From positions 1 to 29,927 of the forward strand of contig DESG01000038.1 of NCBI GenBank assembly GCA_002361175.1: a DNA stretch of 29,927 nucleotides, read 5' to 3'. The position numbers were made by a program, and so were the translations under genes. Below the pieces are notes generated by a model that was not told the DNA's origin, made no database searches, and was given only the letters and a program-made list of their open reading frames with translations. The number at the start of each line of letters is the position of its first letter. Position 1 is the first letter of the stretch. Source of the stretch: Lachnoclostridium sp. UBA3320 (GTDB lineage: Bacteria; Bacillota; Clostridia; Lachnospirales; Lachnospiraceae). Shown piece by piece: positions 8,223 to 17,372 of this stretch.

Positions 8223-10088
8223 TTAATCATAATACTCAAGCAACTGTTCTAAATCTGCAATATGGTCAAGTATACGTTTTCCATTGTCTGTATCTCTTAC
8301 TAGAATACGTGTTTTTTCTGTTTCTACTGTATATGACTCTGATTCTATATCTTTATTTTCAAGAAGTGCTTGATATACGCTTTCAAAAGGTTGGTGTGCT
8401 TTTATGCGCAGTCCATGTGAATTATAAATCAGTGTATAGCCTGCAATGCCTGTAGTCTTGTGATAGCCTTTTGAAAAGCCACCATCAATGACAAGCAGTT
8501 TTCCATTAGCTCTTATCGGTTTTTCACCTTCAACAGTCTTTACAGGAGTATGTCCGTTAATAATATGAGACATATCTGTATAGAGTCCAAATTCACGTAA
8601 AATCATTTTGCAAATTTTTTCTTCTTTATAGAAACTGTAATATGGGTCTGACTCTTCATGCCAAGTACTCTTATCTGAAATAAATGTACGTTCAAATGTT
8701 TTTATATTTCTGCCGCATAGTGGTGACTTCCTGCCTGACCAGAGATACCACATAAAATCTTTTGCATTGTGGTCATGTTTATTATAGTATGCTCGTCTTG
8801 CTGTCTTGTCGGCATAATCCAGATAGGACTTACCTTGATAGGTTTTTCCTTCCATCTGTATACCTTCAAAGTTGCCAGTATCGTCCATAGGTATGCATCC
8901 ATGATATAAAAGATTTCCGTTATAAATGCGATACATACTGCCTTTTTCATATAAAAATTTTATATGCGACTGCAAGCGCACACTATTTAAAAATGCTGAT
9001 TTAAGTTCCTCCATAACTACTGCTTCTTCCTTGGACAGTTCATATGGACAGCTTTTGTCAAGTGTTGGAAATTCTAAATCATTCATGTCACAGCTTTTGC
9101 CATCAATTATAACTTTACCGCTTTCCAAATCAATCTTATGTAAAAACATTCTGTCGCTCATTTCATACTCTTCATGTCGGCTAATAATATCACCTTCAAG
9201 CTTAAACAAAATAACAGAAATTGCTTTTAATGCAGCATCCATTGGATTTTCACATGAATATGTCTGTGCGGCAAATAAAGCAAGTGAACGCAGACTGATT
9301 CCATATCCACTTTCAAGCATTTCCGTGTTGTCATATTTTAAGTTATTGCGTATTACATTGGCAATACATGCAAGACTTCCTGATGCAGCACCCATCCACA
9401 AGATATCGTGGTTGCCCCATTCAATATCAATAGAATGGTGATTTTTTAAAAGGTCTAGTATTCTGTCTGCGTTAGGCCCTCTGTCAAAAATATCTCCTAC
9501 AATATGAAGATGGTCAACAGCGAGTTGTTTAATAAGTGCTGACAGGGCTACAATAAATTCATCTGCATTGTTTATTTCCAAAATCGTATCAAGAATTTTA
9601 CTGTGGTATAACACCTGATTGTCATCTTCATCTTTCTGAACATGCAAAAGCTCATCTATAATATATGCAAATTCTTCTGGCATAGCTTTTCTTACTTTAG
9701 ACCTTGTATATTTTGAAGATAGCAGTTTTGCAATTTCAATAAGCTGGTTTAAAGTCATACGATACCATTCATCTGAAAGGTTTTCTTTTTTTTGTAACAT
9801 TGCAAGTTTTTCTCTTGGATAATAAATCAGGGTACATATTTCCTGTTGTTCAAAATCTGTAAGCACATCATCAAATAACAAGTTTACTTTTTCACGTATT
9901 ACCCCAGAGCAGTTATTTAAAATATGAAAAAATGCTTCATATTCCCCATGTAAATCACTCATAAAGTGCTCTGTACCTTTTGGTAAATTTAAAATTGCAC
10001 TAAGGTTGATGATTTCTCTGCAAACTGCCTGTTTTGACGGATATTTTTCTGCCAATAATTTTATATACTTTTTGTCTTTTTCCTCCAT
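8223..10088 (-). CDS. fbp: Class III fructose-1,6-bisphosphatase (Firmicutes type)
   Basis: A 621-residue enzyme that hydrolyses fructose-1,6-bisphosphate in gluconeogenesis. It belongs to the metallophosphatase-fold class III found in Firmicutes, of nearly the usual length (B. subtilis Fbp is about 670). Visible metal-site motifs: SDLHGEYEAF (about 44-53), GDIFDRGPNADR (from 198), GNHD (225-228), KHDHNAKDFMWYLWSGRKS and INGHTPVK toward the C-terminus. The frame is open for a further 56 codons upstream, but the start at 10088 is chosen because AGGAGG lies 7 nt before it and a consensus promoter (10158-10186) lies inside the would-be extension, whose translation looks like a chance membrane segment. 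It is preceded by the flxA-like gene on the same strand. Confidence 0.93.
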   Translation of the reverse strand: MEEKDKKYIKLLAEKYPSKQAVCREIINLSAILNLPKGTEHFMSDLHGEYEAFFHILNNCSGVIREKVNLLFDDVLTDFEQQEICTLIYYPREKLAMLQKKENLSDEWYRMTLNQLIEIAKLLSSKYTRSKVRKAMPEEFAYIIDELLHVQKDEDDNQVLYHSKILDTILEINNADEFIVALSALIKQLAVDHLHIVGDIFDRGPNADRILDLLKNHHSIDIEWGNHDILWMGAASGSLACIANVIRNNLKYDNTEMLESGYGISLRSLALFAAQTYSCENPMDAALKAISVILFKLEGDIISRHEEYEMSDRMFLHKIDLESGKVIIDGKSCDMNDLEFPTLDKSCPYELSKEEAVVMEELKSAFLNSVRLQSHIKFLYEKGSMYRIYNGNLLYHGCIPMDDTGNFEGIQMEGKTYQGKSYLDYADKTARRAYYNKHDHNAKDFMWYLWSGRKSPLCGRNIKTFERTFISDKSTWHEESDPYYSFYKEEKICKMILREFGLYTDMSHIINGHTPVKTVEGEKPIRANGKLLVIDGGFSKGYHKTTGIAGYTLIYNSHGLRIKAHQPFESVYQALLENKDIESESYTVETEKTRILVRDTDNGKRILDHIADLEQLLEYYD

Positions 10089-10157
10089 AACTTCCTCCTG
10101 CCTTTCCATTTCACTATCTGTGAAACAAAATCTTTTACTACTTTTTGCCCTGGCATC

Positions 10158-10186
10158 ATAATATCTAATACAATAAGCTTTGTCAA
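10158..10186 (-). promoter_or_regulatory. Vegetative promoter of fbp
   Basis: On the minus strand TTGACA (10181-10186) and TATTAT (10158-10163) have a 17-bp spacer. Transcription should start near 10151, about 60 nt before the chosen fbp start, which supports that start over the longer frame. Confidence 0.82.
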
Positions 10187-10295
10187 TATACTGTAAATTT
10201 ATAATTTTCCAAATGCAAAAAAGCAGCACAGCCATAAATATATAATAAATGACCATGCCGCTTGTAAAATATAGTAAAACATTGTATAATCCGCA

Positions 10296-11090
10296 TTAAA
10301 AATGTATGTCAACATTAGAAAAAGTCTTTCCCTTTGTATACATATCCACTTGTTTCTTCTTTGCAAAATCCTTTGTCGGCAACTGTACTGGTTCTTTTAT
10401 AACACTATTTTTTCCATTGCCAGATTTAGCATCGTTTCTGTCTTCTTGCTCTGCCACTTGCTTAATTTCCTTCATAGCTCCATTAAGAATATTCATTTTT
10501 GCTCCAGAAATTCTTTCTACTTTATTTTCAAGTGATTCAATTTCATTTTTCTTTGCTTCAACATAACCACCATTATTTTCTGCTTGTTTAATCTCTCCCT
10601 CAAGAACACGTACCCTGCTTTCAAGGTTTCTGGAAATATTTTCCTGTGACTTTACACGGCTTACTGTAGAATCTGCAGCAATAATTGACTTTATGTGTTT
10701 TGATGACATACCTGAAGTTTCTGTTATCTGTGGTTTTTCTTCCACAACTACTGTTTCAGATGCCTCTCCTTTGCTTTCTTTGCTCTGTCCTTTTTGTTTT
10801 TCATTACTTTTAGCAGCCTCTTGGGCAGCTTGTTGTTGTTTCTCACGCCTCATTTCCATCTTATGTTCTCTGAGCATATTATTAAGTTCTATAATTTGTT
10901 TTTGGATTTCTTGGCGTTTTTCTGCTTTCTCTTCGGAGCTCATCTCTCTGTTAGCAGATAACTTCTGAAGCTGTGTCTGTGCACTTGCAATCTGAGTTTG
11001 AAAACTTTTAGTTTCTGCATCTACAGTTGTCTGGTTTGTAGTGCTGCTATATTGCTGGATGTCTGCAATACCAGCTCCGTCTATCTTCAT
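10296..11090 (-). CDS. FlxA-like coiled-coil protein
   Basis: A 264-residue, highly charged and Gln/Glu/Lys-rich cytosolic protein without signal peptide or membrane segment. Residues about 25-90 (KSFQTQIASAQTQLQKLS onward, then EEKAEKRQEIQKQIIELNN) have the composition of the FlxA-like family (PF14282-type). A low-complexity Gln/Ala/Lys stretch follows, and a second predicted coiled coil spans about 140-200. FlxA of E. coli is a sigma-28-dependent gene of unknown function associated with the flagellar regulon, so a motility link is possible but unproven. GGAGG and a second AAAGG precede the ATG at 11090. A GCCGATAA box lies about 110 bp upstream on the same strand. Confidence 0.68.
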   Translation of the reverse strand: MKIDGAGIADIQQYSSTTNQTTVDAETKSFQTQIASAQTQLQKLSANREMSSEEKAEKRQEIQKQIIELNNMLREHKMEMRREKQQQAAQEAAKSNEKQKGQSKESKGEASETVVVEEKPQITETSGMSSKHIKSIIAADSTVSRVKSQENISRNLESRVRVLEGEIKQAENNGGYVEAKKNEIESLENKVERISGAKMNILNGAMKEIKQVAEQEDRNDAKSGNGKNSVIKEPVQLPTKDFAKKKQVDMYTKGKTFSNVDIHF

Positions 11091-11198
11091 AATAACCTTT
11101 GCCTCCTTCCTAAGTGAAAACTGCTTTAAAATACAGCCTACCTATTATTTATAGTTAAGACCTATATTTTGGAAAGTCGAAAAATATTTATATTAATG

Positions 11199-11206
11199 TT
11201 ATCGGC
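11199..11206 (-). promoter_or_regulatory. Possible sigma-28 (sigma-D/FliA) -10 box upstream of the flxA-like gene
   Basis: The minus strand reads GCCGATAA, the consensus -10 of flagellar sigma-28 promoters. The -35 TAAA found upstream is only 11 nt away, where 15 is expected, so the promoter is incomplete. The remaining sequence up to 11342 holds the leader of the divergent GH13 gene, with only weak sigma-A elements. Confidence 0.3.
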
Positions 11207-11342
11207 AAATTTATGTATTTAAACAACCCCTTAATTTGCTCTAATATCATATTTTTCAGTTATATTTGGAAAAGTTTCTTTTAATTGTATAACTTCTGTG
11301 TTATGATATTTGGATAAATTTAAAATTAAAGGAGGAAACATT

Positions 11343-12905
11343 ATGGCAAAATGGTTAGATAATGCAGTGTTTTATGAAATTTATCCACAGTCTTTTCAAG
11401 ACAGTAATGGAGATGGAATTGGAGATTTTAATGGAATTTTAAAACGGCTTGACTATATTAAAAACCTCGGCTGTAACGCCATCTGGATGAATCCTTGTTT
11501 TGTATCTCCTTTTTATGATGCGGGATATGATGTGACAGATTTTTATGAAGCAGCGCCACGGTATGGAACTAATGAAGATTTAAAAAATTTATTTAATGAA
11601 GTTCACAAAAGAGGTATGCATATACTGTTAGACCTTGTGGCAGGGCATACTTCTCTTAAATGTAAATGGTTCTTAGAATCCTGCAAGCCAGAAAAAAATA
11701 AATACACAGACCGATTTATCTGGACACACCATGTCTGGGAAGGTCAAGAACCAATTTACAATATTCATGGATGGCTGAGAGGCATTTCTGACCGTGAAGG
11801 TGCTGTAGCTACTAATTGCTTTTCTACTCAGCCTGCATTAAATTATGGATTTGGAGAAGTTACAGAACCATGGCAGTTTAGGGCTGATTCAGAGGAAGCA
11901 GAAAAAGGAAGACTGCTTCTTATGGATATTATGTCCTTTTGGATAGATATGGGCTGTGATGGATTTAGAGTAGATATGGCAGCAAGTTTAGTTAAAGCAG
12001 ACCCTGACCGCAAATGGACAAGTCTTCTTTGGCAAAAGATACGAGCATGGATGGATAAAAAATATCCTGATGCTGTACTTATTTCAGAGTGGGGCAATCC
12101 CGCTCAATCACTTGCTGCTGGCTTTCATATGGATTTTTTGCTGCACACAGGTTCTTCACACTATATGGATCTTTTCCGTGTAAATCCATATTTTTCTAAA
12201 GAAGAAAAAGGGGATATAAGCGAATTTGTAAAAACTTATAAAAAGATGCAAGAGGCTGTTAATGGCAATGGACTGTGCTGTATTCCATCTGGCAACCATG
12301 ATATGAAACGTATGCGTCATACACTCGATGAAGAAGAAATGAAGATTGCATTTGCTTTCTTGCTGACTATGCCAGGCTGCCCTTATATCTATTATGGAGA
12401 TGAAATAGGTATGCGTTATATAGAAAATATGACATCTAAAGAGGGTGGATATGAACGCACTGGTTCAAGAACACCTATGCAGTGGGACAGTACAACAAAT
12501 GATGGTTTTTCGTCAGCAAGCAGGGAAAAACTGTATCTGCCTACTGACCCTGACATTAAACGTCCAACCGTAGAAAAACAGTTGGCAAATACAAATTCTC
12601 TACTAAATATGGTTAAAAAGCTGCTTGTTCTGCGTCAGTCACACACTGCACTGCAAAGCAACGCAGCCCTTAATTTTTTGTATGCCATGCCAGAGTCATA
12701 TCCATTTATATATGAGCGACAAAATGAAGAAGAAACTGTGCTTGTAATATTAAACCCTGTATGCCACAGTGTTTCATGTAGCTTTAAAGATAACTTAGGG
12801 CAGATACTTTTATCATATAATGGAATAGCAAGCTTTAAAGATGGCAAGCTTTTTGTTCCTGCATCTAGCTTTACAATTTGCCAACAGAAACCTTGCGCAT
12901 TGTAG
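11343..12905 (+). CDS. GH13 family alpha-glucosidase-like enzyme
   Basis: A 520-residue cytosolic glycoside hydrolase family 13 protein without signal peptide. It opens with AVFYEIYPQSFQDSNGDGIGDF, typical of oligo-1,6-glucosidase, trehalose-6-phosphate hydrolase and relatives. The four GH13 regions are present: DLVAGHTS (region I, with Ala-Gly-His in place of the usual Val-x-Asn-His), GFRVDMAA (nucleophile Asp211), LISEWGNP (acid/base Glu249) and PSGNHD (Asp320). A C-terminal beta domain follows. The substrate is probably an alpha-glucoside, but no PTS or ABC transporter lies adjacent to narrow it. The start at 11343 is chosen over the in-frame TTG at 11310 because AAAGGAGG precedes it. The last 11 codons overlap the 3' end of the converging MATE gene. 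Confidence 0.88.
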   Translation: MAKWLDNAVFYEIYPQSFQDSNGDGIGDFNGILKRLDYIKNLGCNAIWMNPCFVSPFYDAGYDVTDFYEAAPRYGTNEDLKNLFNEVHKRGMHILLDLVAGHTSLKCKWFLESCKPEKNKYTDRFIWTHHVWEGQEPIYNIHGWLRGISDREGAVATNCFSTQPALNYGFGEVTEPWQFRADSEEAEKGRLLLMDIMSFWIDMGCDGFRVDMAASLVKADPDRKWTSLLWQKIRAWMDKKYPDAVLISEWGNPAQSLAAGFHMDFLLHTGSSHYMDLFRVNPYFSKEEKGDISEFVKTYKKMQEAVNGNGLCCIPSGNHDMKRMRHTLDEEEMKIAFAFLLTMPGCPYIYYGDEIGMRYIENMTSKEGGYERTGSRTPMQWDSTTNDGFSSASREKLYLPTDPDIKRPTVEKQLANTNSLLNMVKKLLVLRQSHTALQSNAALNFLYAMPESYPFIYERQNEEETVLVILNPVCHSVSCSFKDNLGQILLSYNGIASFKDGKLFVPASSFTICQQKPCAL

Positions 12906-14223
12906 CAATATAGCTAGTAATTAAAACTACATCTGCACCAGCCCAAGCAAGAACTTCTGCGAGAAAAACTCCAGTTTCGCCTATATAATTTGGGAGAATT
13001 AATACAGCAGATGTTCGCATTATAAGTTCTGCAATACCTGATACCATAGGAAGTACAGTATTTCCCATACCCTGCAAAGAAGAGCGAAACACATATAATA
13101 TATAAAGAACTGGGAGGCAGATACACATAATGGTTAAATAGCGATAAGCTACTGAGATTGTCTGTACTGCCTCTTCTCCATTGCCAGATACAAAACCACT
13201 TATAATCATCTTGCCACATATAAGCATTACACTTGCAATTATAACAGAAGTCAGCACTGCTACTCCAATAGCAGATTTAACTCCTTTACGTATTCTGTCT
13301 ATATTGCGTGCTCCAAGGTTTTGCCCCACATATGTAGTCATGGCAAAGCCATAGGAAGAAGTGGCAATTTCAAGCACTCCATGTAACTTGCTACCTGCTG
13401 TAAATCCTGCGATAAATACAATGCTGAATTGGTTTACTACAGACTGCACAAGCATACCTCCACAAGCAATAAGTATATTTTGTAATGCCATTGGCGAACT
13501 TACAATAAGCATATTTTTAGCCAGTTTTTTCTGGATATGCAAATTTTCTCTTTTCAGATGTAAAAACTCAATCTTTTGTACATATATAAAGCAAAAAACA
13601 CATGAAACAAACTGCGCTATAAGGGTAGCTATTGCAGCTCCAGCTATTCCTAAGTAAAATACCCTGACAAATAAAATATCAAGAATGACATTTACAACCG
13701 AAGCCAGCATCATTGCGTACAAAGGAGTCTGTCCGTCACCAAGTGAGCGCAGGATAGATGCAAGCAGGTTATATGCTGCAATAACAGGAATGCCAATAAA
13801 TGATATGTACAGATAAACTATACTGTAAGAAATGATATTCTCTGGTGTCTTTAACATCTGTAATATAGGATAAGCAAATAAAAGCCCTAAAATCACAAAT
13901 ATCACAGAACTTATAGCTGAGAGCACAATGGAATTTCCTATAACCATACGAAGGCGTTTTTCATCTTTAGCACCAAATGCTTGTGCCATAGGAATAGAAA
14001 ACCCTTGAGTTAGTCCTTGCATAATCCCAAGCATTACCCAATTTGGCCAAGTGGAAGCTCCAAGAGCAGCCAATGCATTAACTCCTAAGACTTTGCCAAC
14101 AACCATGCTGTCAACGACGGAATATAGTTGCTGAAATACATTACCTACCATAAGCGGTAGAGCAAAAACCACAATAAGGGAAACTGGTTTCCCCTCTGTC
14201 ATACTTTTAATACGATTTGACAT
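12871..14223 (-). CDS. MATE family efflux transporter
   Basis: A 450-residue membrane protein with about twelve spans in two homologous halves. The N-terminal MATE signature reads VDSMVVGKVLGVNALAALG after a basic start, and the mid-protein segment TTYVGQNLGARNIDRIRKG is the equivalent loop of the second half. MATE proteins export cationic drugs or metabolites in exchange for Na+ or H+; no substrate can be named. A GGGGGTG site lies about 8 nt before the ATG. It has its own consensus promoter in the short gap after trkH, so it need not depend on the trk operon. Its stop lies 35 bp inside the converging GH13 gene. Confidence 0.92.
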   Translation of the reverse strand: MSNRIKSMTEGKPVSLIVVFALPLMVGNVFQQLYSVVDSMVVGKVLGVNALAALGASTWPNWVMLGIMQGLTQGFSIPMAQAFGAKDEKRLRMVIGNSIVLSAISSVIFVILGLLFAYPILQMLKTPENIISYSIVYLYISFIGIPVIAAYNLLASILRSLGDGQTPLYAMMLASVVNVILDILFVRVFYLGIAGAAIATLIAQFVSCVFCFIYVQKIEFLHLKRENLHIQKKLAKNMLIVSSPMALQNILIACGGMLVQSVVNQFSIVFIAGFTAGSKLHGVLEIATSSYGFAMTTYVGQNLGARNIDRIRKGVKSAIGVAVLTSVIIASVMLICGKMIISGFVSGNGEEAVQTISVAYRYLTIMCICLPVLYILYVFRSSLQGMGNTVLPMVSGIAELIMRTSAVLILPNYIGETGVFLAEVLAWAGADVVLITSYIATMRKVSVGKL

Positions 14224-14270
14224 AATAACACCCCCATGTATTTAAAAAGATTATATGCAGATGTTTTTTA

Positions 14271-14299
14271 ATTATATGAAACTATTACTTTAATGTCAA
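14271..14299 (-). promoter_or_regulatory. Vegetative promoter of the MATE gene
   Basis: On the minus strand TTGACA (14294-14299) and TATAAT (14271-14276) are separated by 17 bp, a perfect consensus. It lies 8 bp after the trkH stop, and no trkH terminator is visible, so read-through from trkH is also likely. Confidence 0.85.
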
Positions 14300-14307
14300 T
14301 CATAAAT

Positions 14308-15780
14308 TCAGCTATTTTTAATAACTGGTTTTTTCTTAGTAACAAGTTCTTTCCATATAGCTGGATGAAATAGCAAAAGAAGAGGAAATAATTCCAAACG
14401 TCCAGCCAACATATCAAACATAAGCACAAACTTTGAAAAAATACTAAAACTTCCAAAATTTTGTGTAGGGCCAACTCCTGCAAGACCTGGTCCCATATTG
14501 TTCATAGTTGCTAAGACAGCAGTAAAATTTGTAACTAAATCTTTATCATCAAATGAGATGGCAAAGACAGACAGTGAAAAAATAACTGTAAAAGTAACAA
14601 AATAAACATTTGTTGCACGCACTACTTCATGTTCAACAGGTTTTCCATCTATTTTAATTTTTATTATGCTTTTAGGATGAATATAAGATGTCAGTTCTTT
14701 TTTTATTGATTTAAACAAAATTATAATTCGTGAAACTTTTATTCCACCGCCAGTACTTCCAGCACATGCTCCAATAAACATAACCAGTACAAGCACAGTT
14801 TTGGAAGTCTGTGGCCACAAATCGTAGTCAGTTGTAGAAAATCCTGTTGATGTCATAAGAGTAGATACTTGAAAAAATGTGTGCCGCATGGCATCAGATA
14901 TGGGGTGTATTGTATCTGATATATTAAAAAATATAATAATAGAAGATACAATAACTATAACAAAGTATGTCCTTACCTCCTCTATGCTTAATGCTTTTCT
15001 CCATTTACGATATATAAACAGATAATACACATTAAAATTCACACCAAATAAAAACATAAATATGGCTACAACCCATTGTATATAAGGTGAATATCCGCCG
15101 ACACTGCTGTTTTTCACTCCAAATCCGCCAGTTCCTGCAGTACCAAATGTAATTGTCAGCGTATCAAACAGATTTAGACCTCCTGCAAGCATAAAGATTA
15201 TCTGTATTAATGTAAGTCCAAAGTAAATAACATATAAAAGCCTTGCAGTGGTTTTAATTTTGGGCACTAATTTTCCAACAGATGGTCCTGGGCTTTCAGC
15301 ACGCATAAGGTTAAATTGTGAGCCTCCGCTTAATGGGATAATAGCAAGCAGAAAAACTAGCACTCCCATTCCACCAATCCAGTGTGTAAAACTGCGCCAG
15401 AATAAACTGCACTTAGAAAGTGCTTCAACATCATTTAATATAGATGCACCTGTTGTAGTAAAACCTGATACTGTTTCAAAAAGTGCATCAGTAAATGAAG
15501 GTATTTCCCCTGTAAGGAAAAATGGCATTGCGCCAAATATGCTGATTACAATCCAGCTTAGTGCAGTAGTAATGCTTCCTTCTTTTAAATAAAATACAAA
15601 GCTTGCAGGTTTTTTTAAAGTAAGAAGTATACCAAGGACACCACATACAACTGCTGTAAATAAATAGTAAAATCCTTCTGTTTCTCTATAAATAATTGCG
15701 GTAAGGCATGGAAAAAGAAACAGAATAGATTCAATTTTAAGAACATATCCTAAAATATACCTGATTATAGAATTATTCAT
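14308..15780 (-). CDS. trkH: Trk/Ktr potassium uptake channel subunit
   Basis: A 490-residue membrane protein of the TrkH/KtrB family that forms the K+ translocation pore. All four pore-loop signatures are present: SGFTTTGAS, GTAGTGGFG, STLMTSTGFST and NNMGPG, each with the selectivity-filter Gly. TrkH-type length (about 480-500) is longer than KtrB. The start at 15780 is preferred over the in-frame ATG at 15819 because GGGGGGA precedes it and because it leaves a clean 10-nt gap after trkA, where the longer frame would overlap trkA. It forms an operon with trkA upstream. Confidence 0.93.
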   Translation of the reverse strand: MNNSIIRYILGYVLKIESILFLFPCLTAIIYRETEGFYYLFTAVVCGVLGILLTLKKPASFVFYLKEGSITTALSWIVISIFGAMPFFLTGEIPSFTDALFETVSGFTTTGASILNDVEALSKCSLFWRSFTHWIGGMGVLVFLLAIIPLSGGSQFNLMRAESPGPSVGKLVPKIKTTARLLYVIYFGLTLIQIIFMLAGGLNLFDTLTITFGTAGTGGFGVKNSSVGGYSPYIQWVVAIFMFLFGVNFNVYYLFIYRKWRKALSIEEVRTYFVIVIVSSIIIFFNISDTIHPISDAMRHTFFQVSTLMTSTGFSTTDYDLWPQTSKTVLVLVMFIGACAGSTGGGIKVSRIIILFKSIKKELTSYIHPKSIIKIKIDGKPVEHEVVRATNVYFVTFTVIFSLSVFAISFDDKDLVTNFTAVLATMNNMGPGLAGVGPTQNFGSFSIFSKFVLMFDMLAGRLELFPLLLLFHPAIWKELVTKKKPVIKNS

Positions 15781-15790
15781 AGCGTCCCCC

Positions 15791-17182
15791 CTATAATAAA
15801 ATATCTTGGATATTGTCAAAACCAGTGTGTGTAGTTACAATTACAACTTTATCACCAGGAATTATTATATCTGTTCCAGAAGGAATTATTGTGCGTCCTT
15901 TTCTGTAAATACAGCAAAGCAAAAGCTTTTTTTTAAGTTTCATATTCATAATAGGGATATTGGTTACTTCTGATTCCTCTTCTACTAAAAATTCGATTGC
16001 TTCTACACGTGAGTTAAACATATGATAAAGTGTTTCAATGTTACTGTTCATAGATGCTTTTTTTGCACGGACATATGCAATAATTGCTTCTGCAGTTATG
16101 TATTTAGGATATATTACACTTCCTAAATCCAAGTTGCTTATTACACCTTTAAAGTTAATTTTGTTAATTTTTGTAATTACTTTAGCATTAGAGATTTCTC
16201 TTGCAAATAAAGTAAGAAGTATATTTTCTTCATCTATTCCTGTAAGTGGAACAAATGATTCAACATATTCAATACCTTCTTCCATTAATAGCTCCTCGTT
16301 TGTGCCATCTCCATTAATAATAATTGCACCTGGCAGCAGTCCGCTAAGTTCATTACAACGAATAGTGTCGTTTTCTATAATTTTTACTTTAATGCCCATA
16401 GGAAGCAGTTGTTTTGCGAGATAGTATGCAGATTTTCCACCTCCTATAATCATTGTGCTGTTGACCTGTTTTGTATCAAACCCGATTTTTTTTAGAAAAT
16501 TTCTTGAACTTTCACGGGAAGAAATAAAGGAAATTATGTCATCAGCAGCAAATCTGAATGTTCCTGATGGAATGGTAATTTCACCACTGCGTTCTACAGC
16601 GCAGAATAATATATTTTGTGAAATTTTTTTCTTGCCAAGGACAGCTATTGTTTTTTTAACTAGGATATTGTCTTTAGGCAATTTAAATGTAATAATTTCT
16701 ACTTGTCCGTGTGCGAAAGAATTTACTTCTAAGGCAGTGGGCAGATAAAGAAGTCTAGCTACTTCAGTTGCGGCAGCAAGTTCAGGGTTAATAATCATGG
16801 CAAGTCCTAGTTTTTCTCTAAGATATGCACTTTCTTCGCTGTAGTCAGGAGTGCGTACACGAGCTATAGCTGCACAGTTTCCAACACGCTTTGCGACAGT
16901 GCAGCATAGAAGGTTTAATTCGTCAGAGTCAGTTACAGCAATTAATAGGTCTGCGCTTTCAATGCCAGCTTCCATCTGCACTTTATAACTTGCACCATTT
17001 CCAGTAAGTCCCATAACATCATAAGCATTGGTAAGGTGCTGAATTTTTAGGGAATTTTTGTCAATTAATGTGATATCATGGCTTTCTTTGGAAAGTTGCT
17101 CTGTTAAAGTCGCTCCAACTTTTCCACAGCCAACAATAATAATATTTAATCCCTTTTCTTTCTGGGATTTTGATTTAAACAT
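15791..17182 (-). CDS. trkA: Trk potassium uptake regulatory subunit (two RCK modules)
   Basis: A 463-residue cytosolic protein with two tandem RCK_N/RCK_C modules, as in classical TrkA. The first Rossmann unit starts at IIIVGCGKVGATLTEQLS (about residues 14-31) with an acidic NAD(H)-binding end at LIDKN; the second starts near TMIIGGGKSAYYLAKQL with a degenerate Gly motif (GGGKSA), which may bind nucleotide weakly. It gates the TrkH channel encoded immediately downstream. A GAGGT site lies 5 nt before the ATG. The divergent thiSG operon starts 313 bp away. A convincing promoter for this gene was not found; the best candidate is an AT-rich segment within 120 bp upstream. Confidence 0.93.
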   Translation of the reverse strand: MFKSKSQKEKGLNIIIVGCGKVGATLTEQLSKESHDITLIDKNSLKIQHLTNAYDVMGLTGNGASYKVQMEAGIESADLLIAVTDSDELNLLCCTVAKRVGNCAAIARVRTPDYSEESAYLREKLGLAMIINPELAAATEVARLLYLPTALEVNSFAHGQVEIITFKLPKDNILVKKTIAVLGKKKISQNILFCAVERSGEITIPSGTFRFAADDIISFISSRESSRNFLKKIGFDTKQVNSTMIIGGGKSAYYLAKQLLPMGIKVKIIENDTIRCNELSGLLPGAIIINGDGTNEELLMEEGIEYVESFVPLTGIDEENILLTLFAREISNAKVITKINKINFKGVISNLDLGSVIYPKYITAEAIIAYVRAKKASMNSNIETLYHMFNSRVEAIEFLVEEESEVTNIPIMNMKLKKKLLLCCIYRKGRTIIPSGTDIIIPGDKVVIVTTHTGFDNIQDILL

Positions 17183-17308
17183 TTTAACCTCATTTCTGCG
17201 CTGTTATTTTGGGTACAGGCTTGTGATATGTAATATACTATATAATCATATATTTAGACAGCGCACAGACTTTAGCCTGTCTGATTATATATTATCACTA
17301 TATGACAA

Positions 17309-17333
17309 GAATTGCATTAAAAAAATGCAATTC
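17309..17333. repeat. 10-bp perfect palindrome next to the thi promoter
   Basis: GAATTGCATT (17309-17318) and AATGCAATTC (17324-17333) are exact reverse complements around five A residues. The right arm ends 4 bp before the -35 hexamer of the thiSG promoter. The position fits an operator or a structural element in the trkA/thiSG divergent region; no regulator is known for it. Confidence 0.6.
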
Positions 17334-17337
17334 TATC

Positions 17338-17366
17338 TTGACTTATTTTTAAGTAAATAGTAATAT
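17338..17366 (+). promoter_or_regulatory. Vegetative promoter of the thiSG-thiH-tenI operon
   Basis: TTGACT (17338-17343) and TAATAT (17361-17366) with a 17-bp spacer. Transcription should start near 17373, so the leader before thiSG is about 123 nt and consists almost entirely of the structured element described next. Confidence 0.8.
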
Positions 17367-17372
17367 ATCAGA

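Noticed and set aside
15791..17310. c-di-AMP (ydaO) riboswitch in front of trkA
   Set aside because: The space between trkA and the divergent thi promoter is too short and shows no multi-stem structure; only a small AGACAG/CTGTCT repeat is seen.
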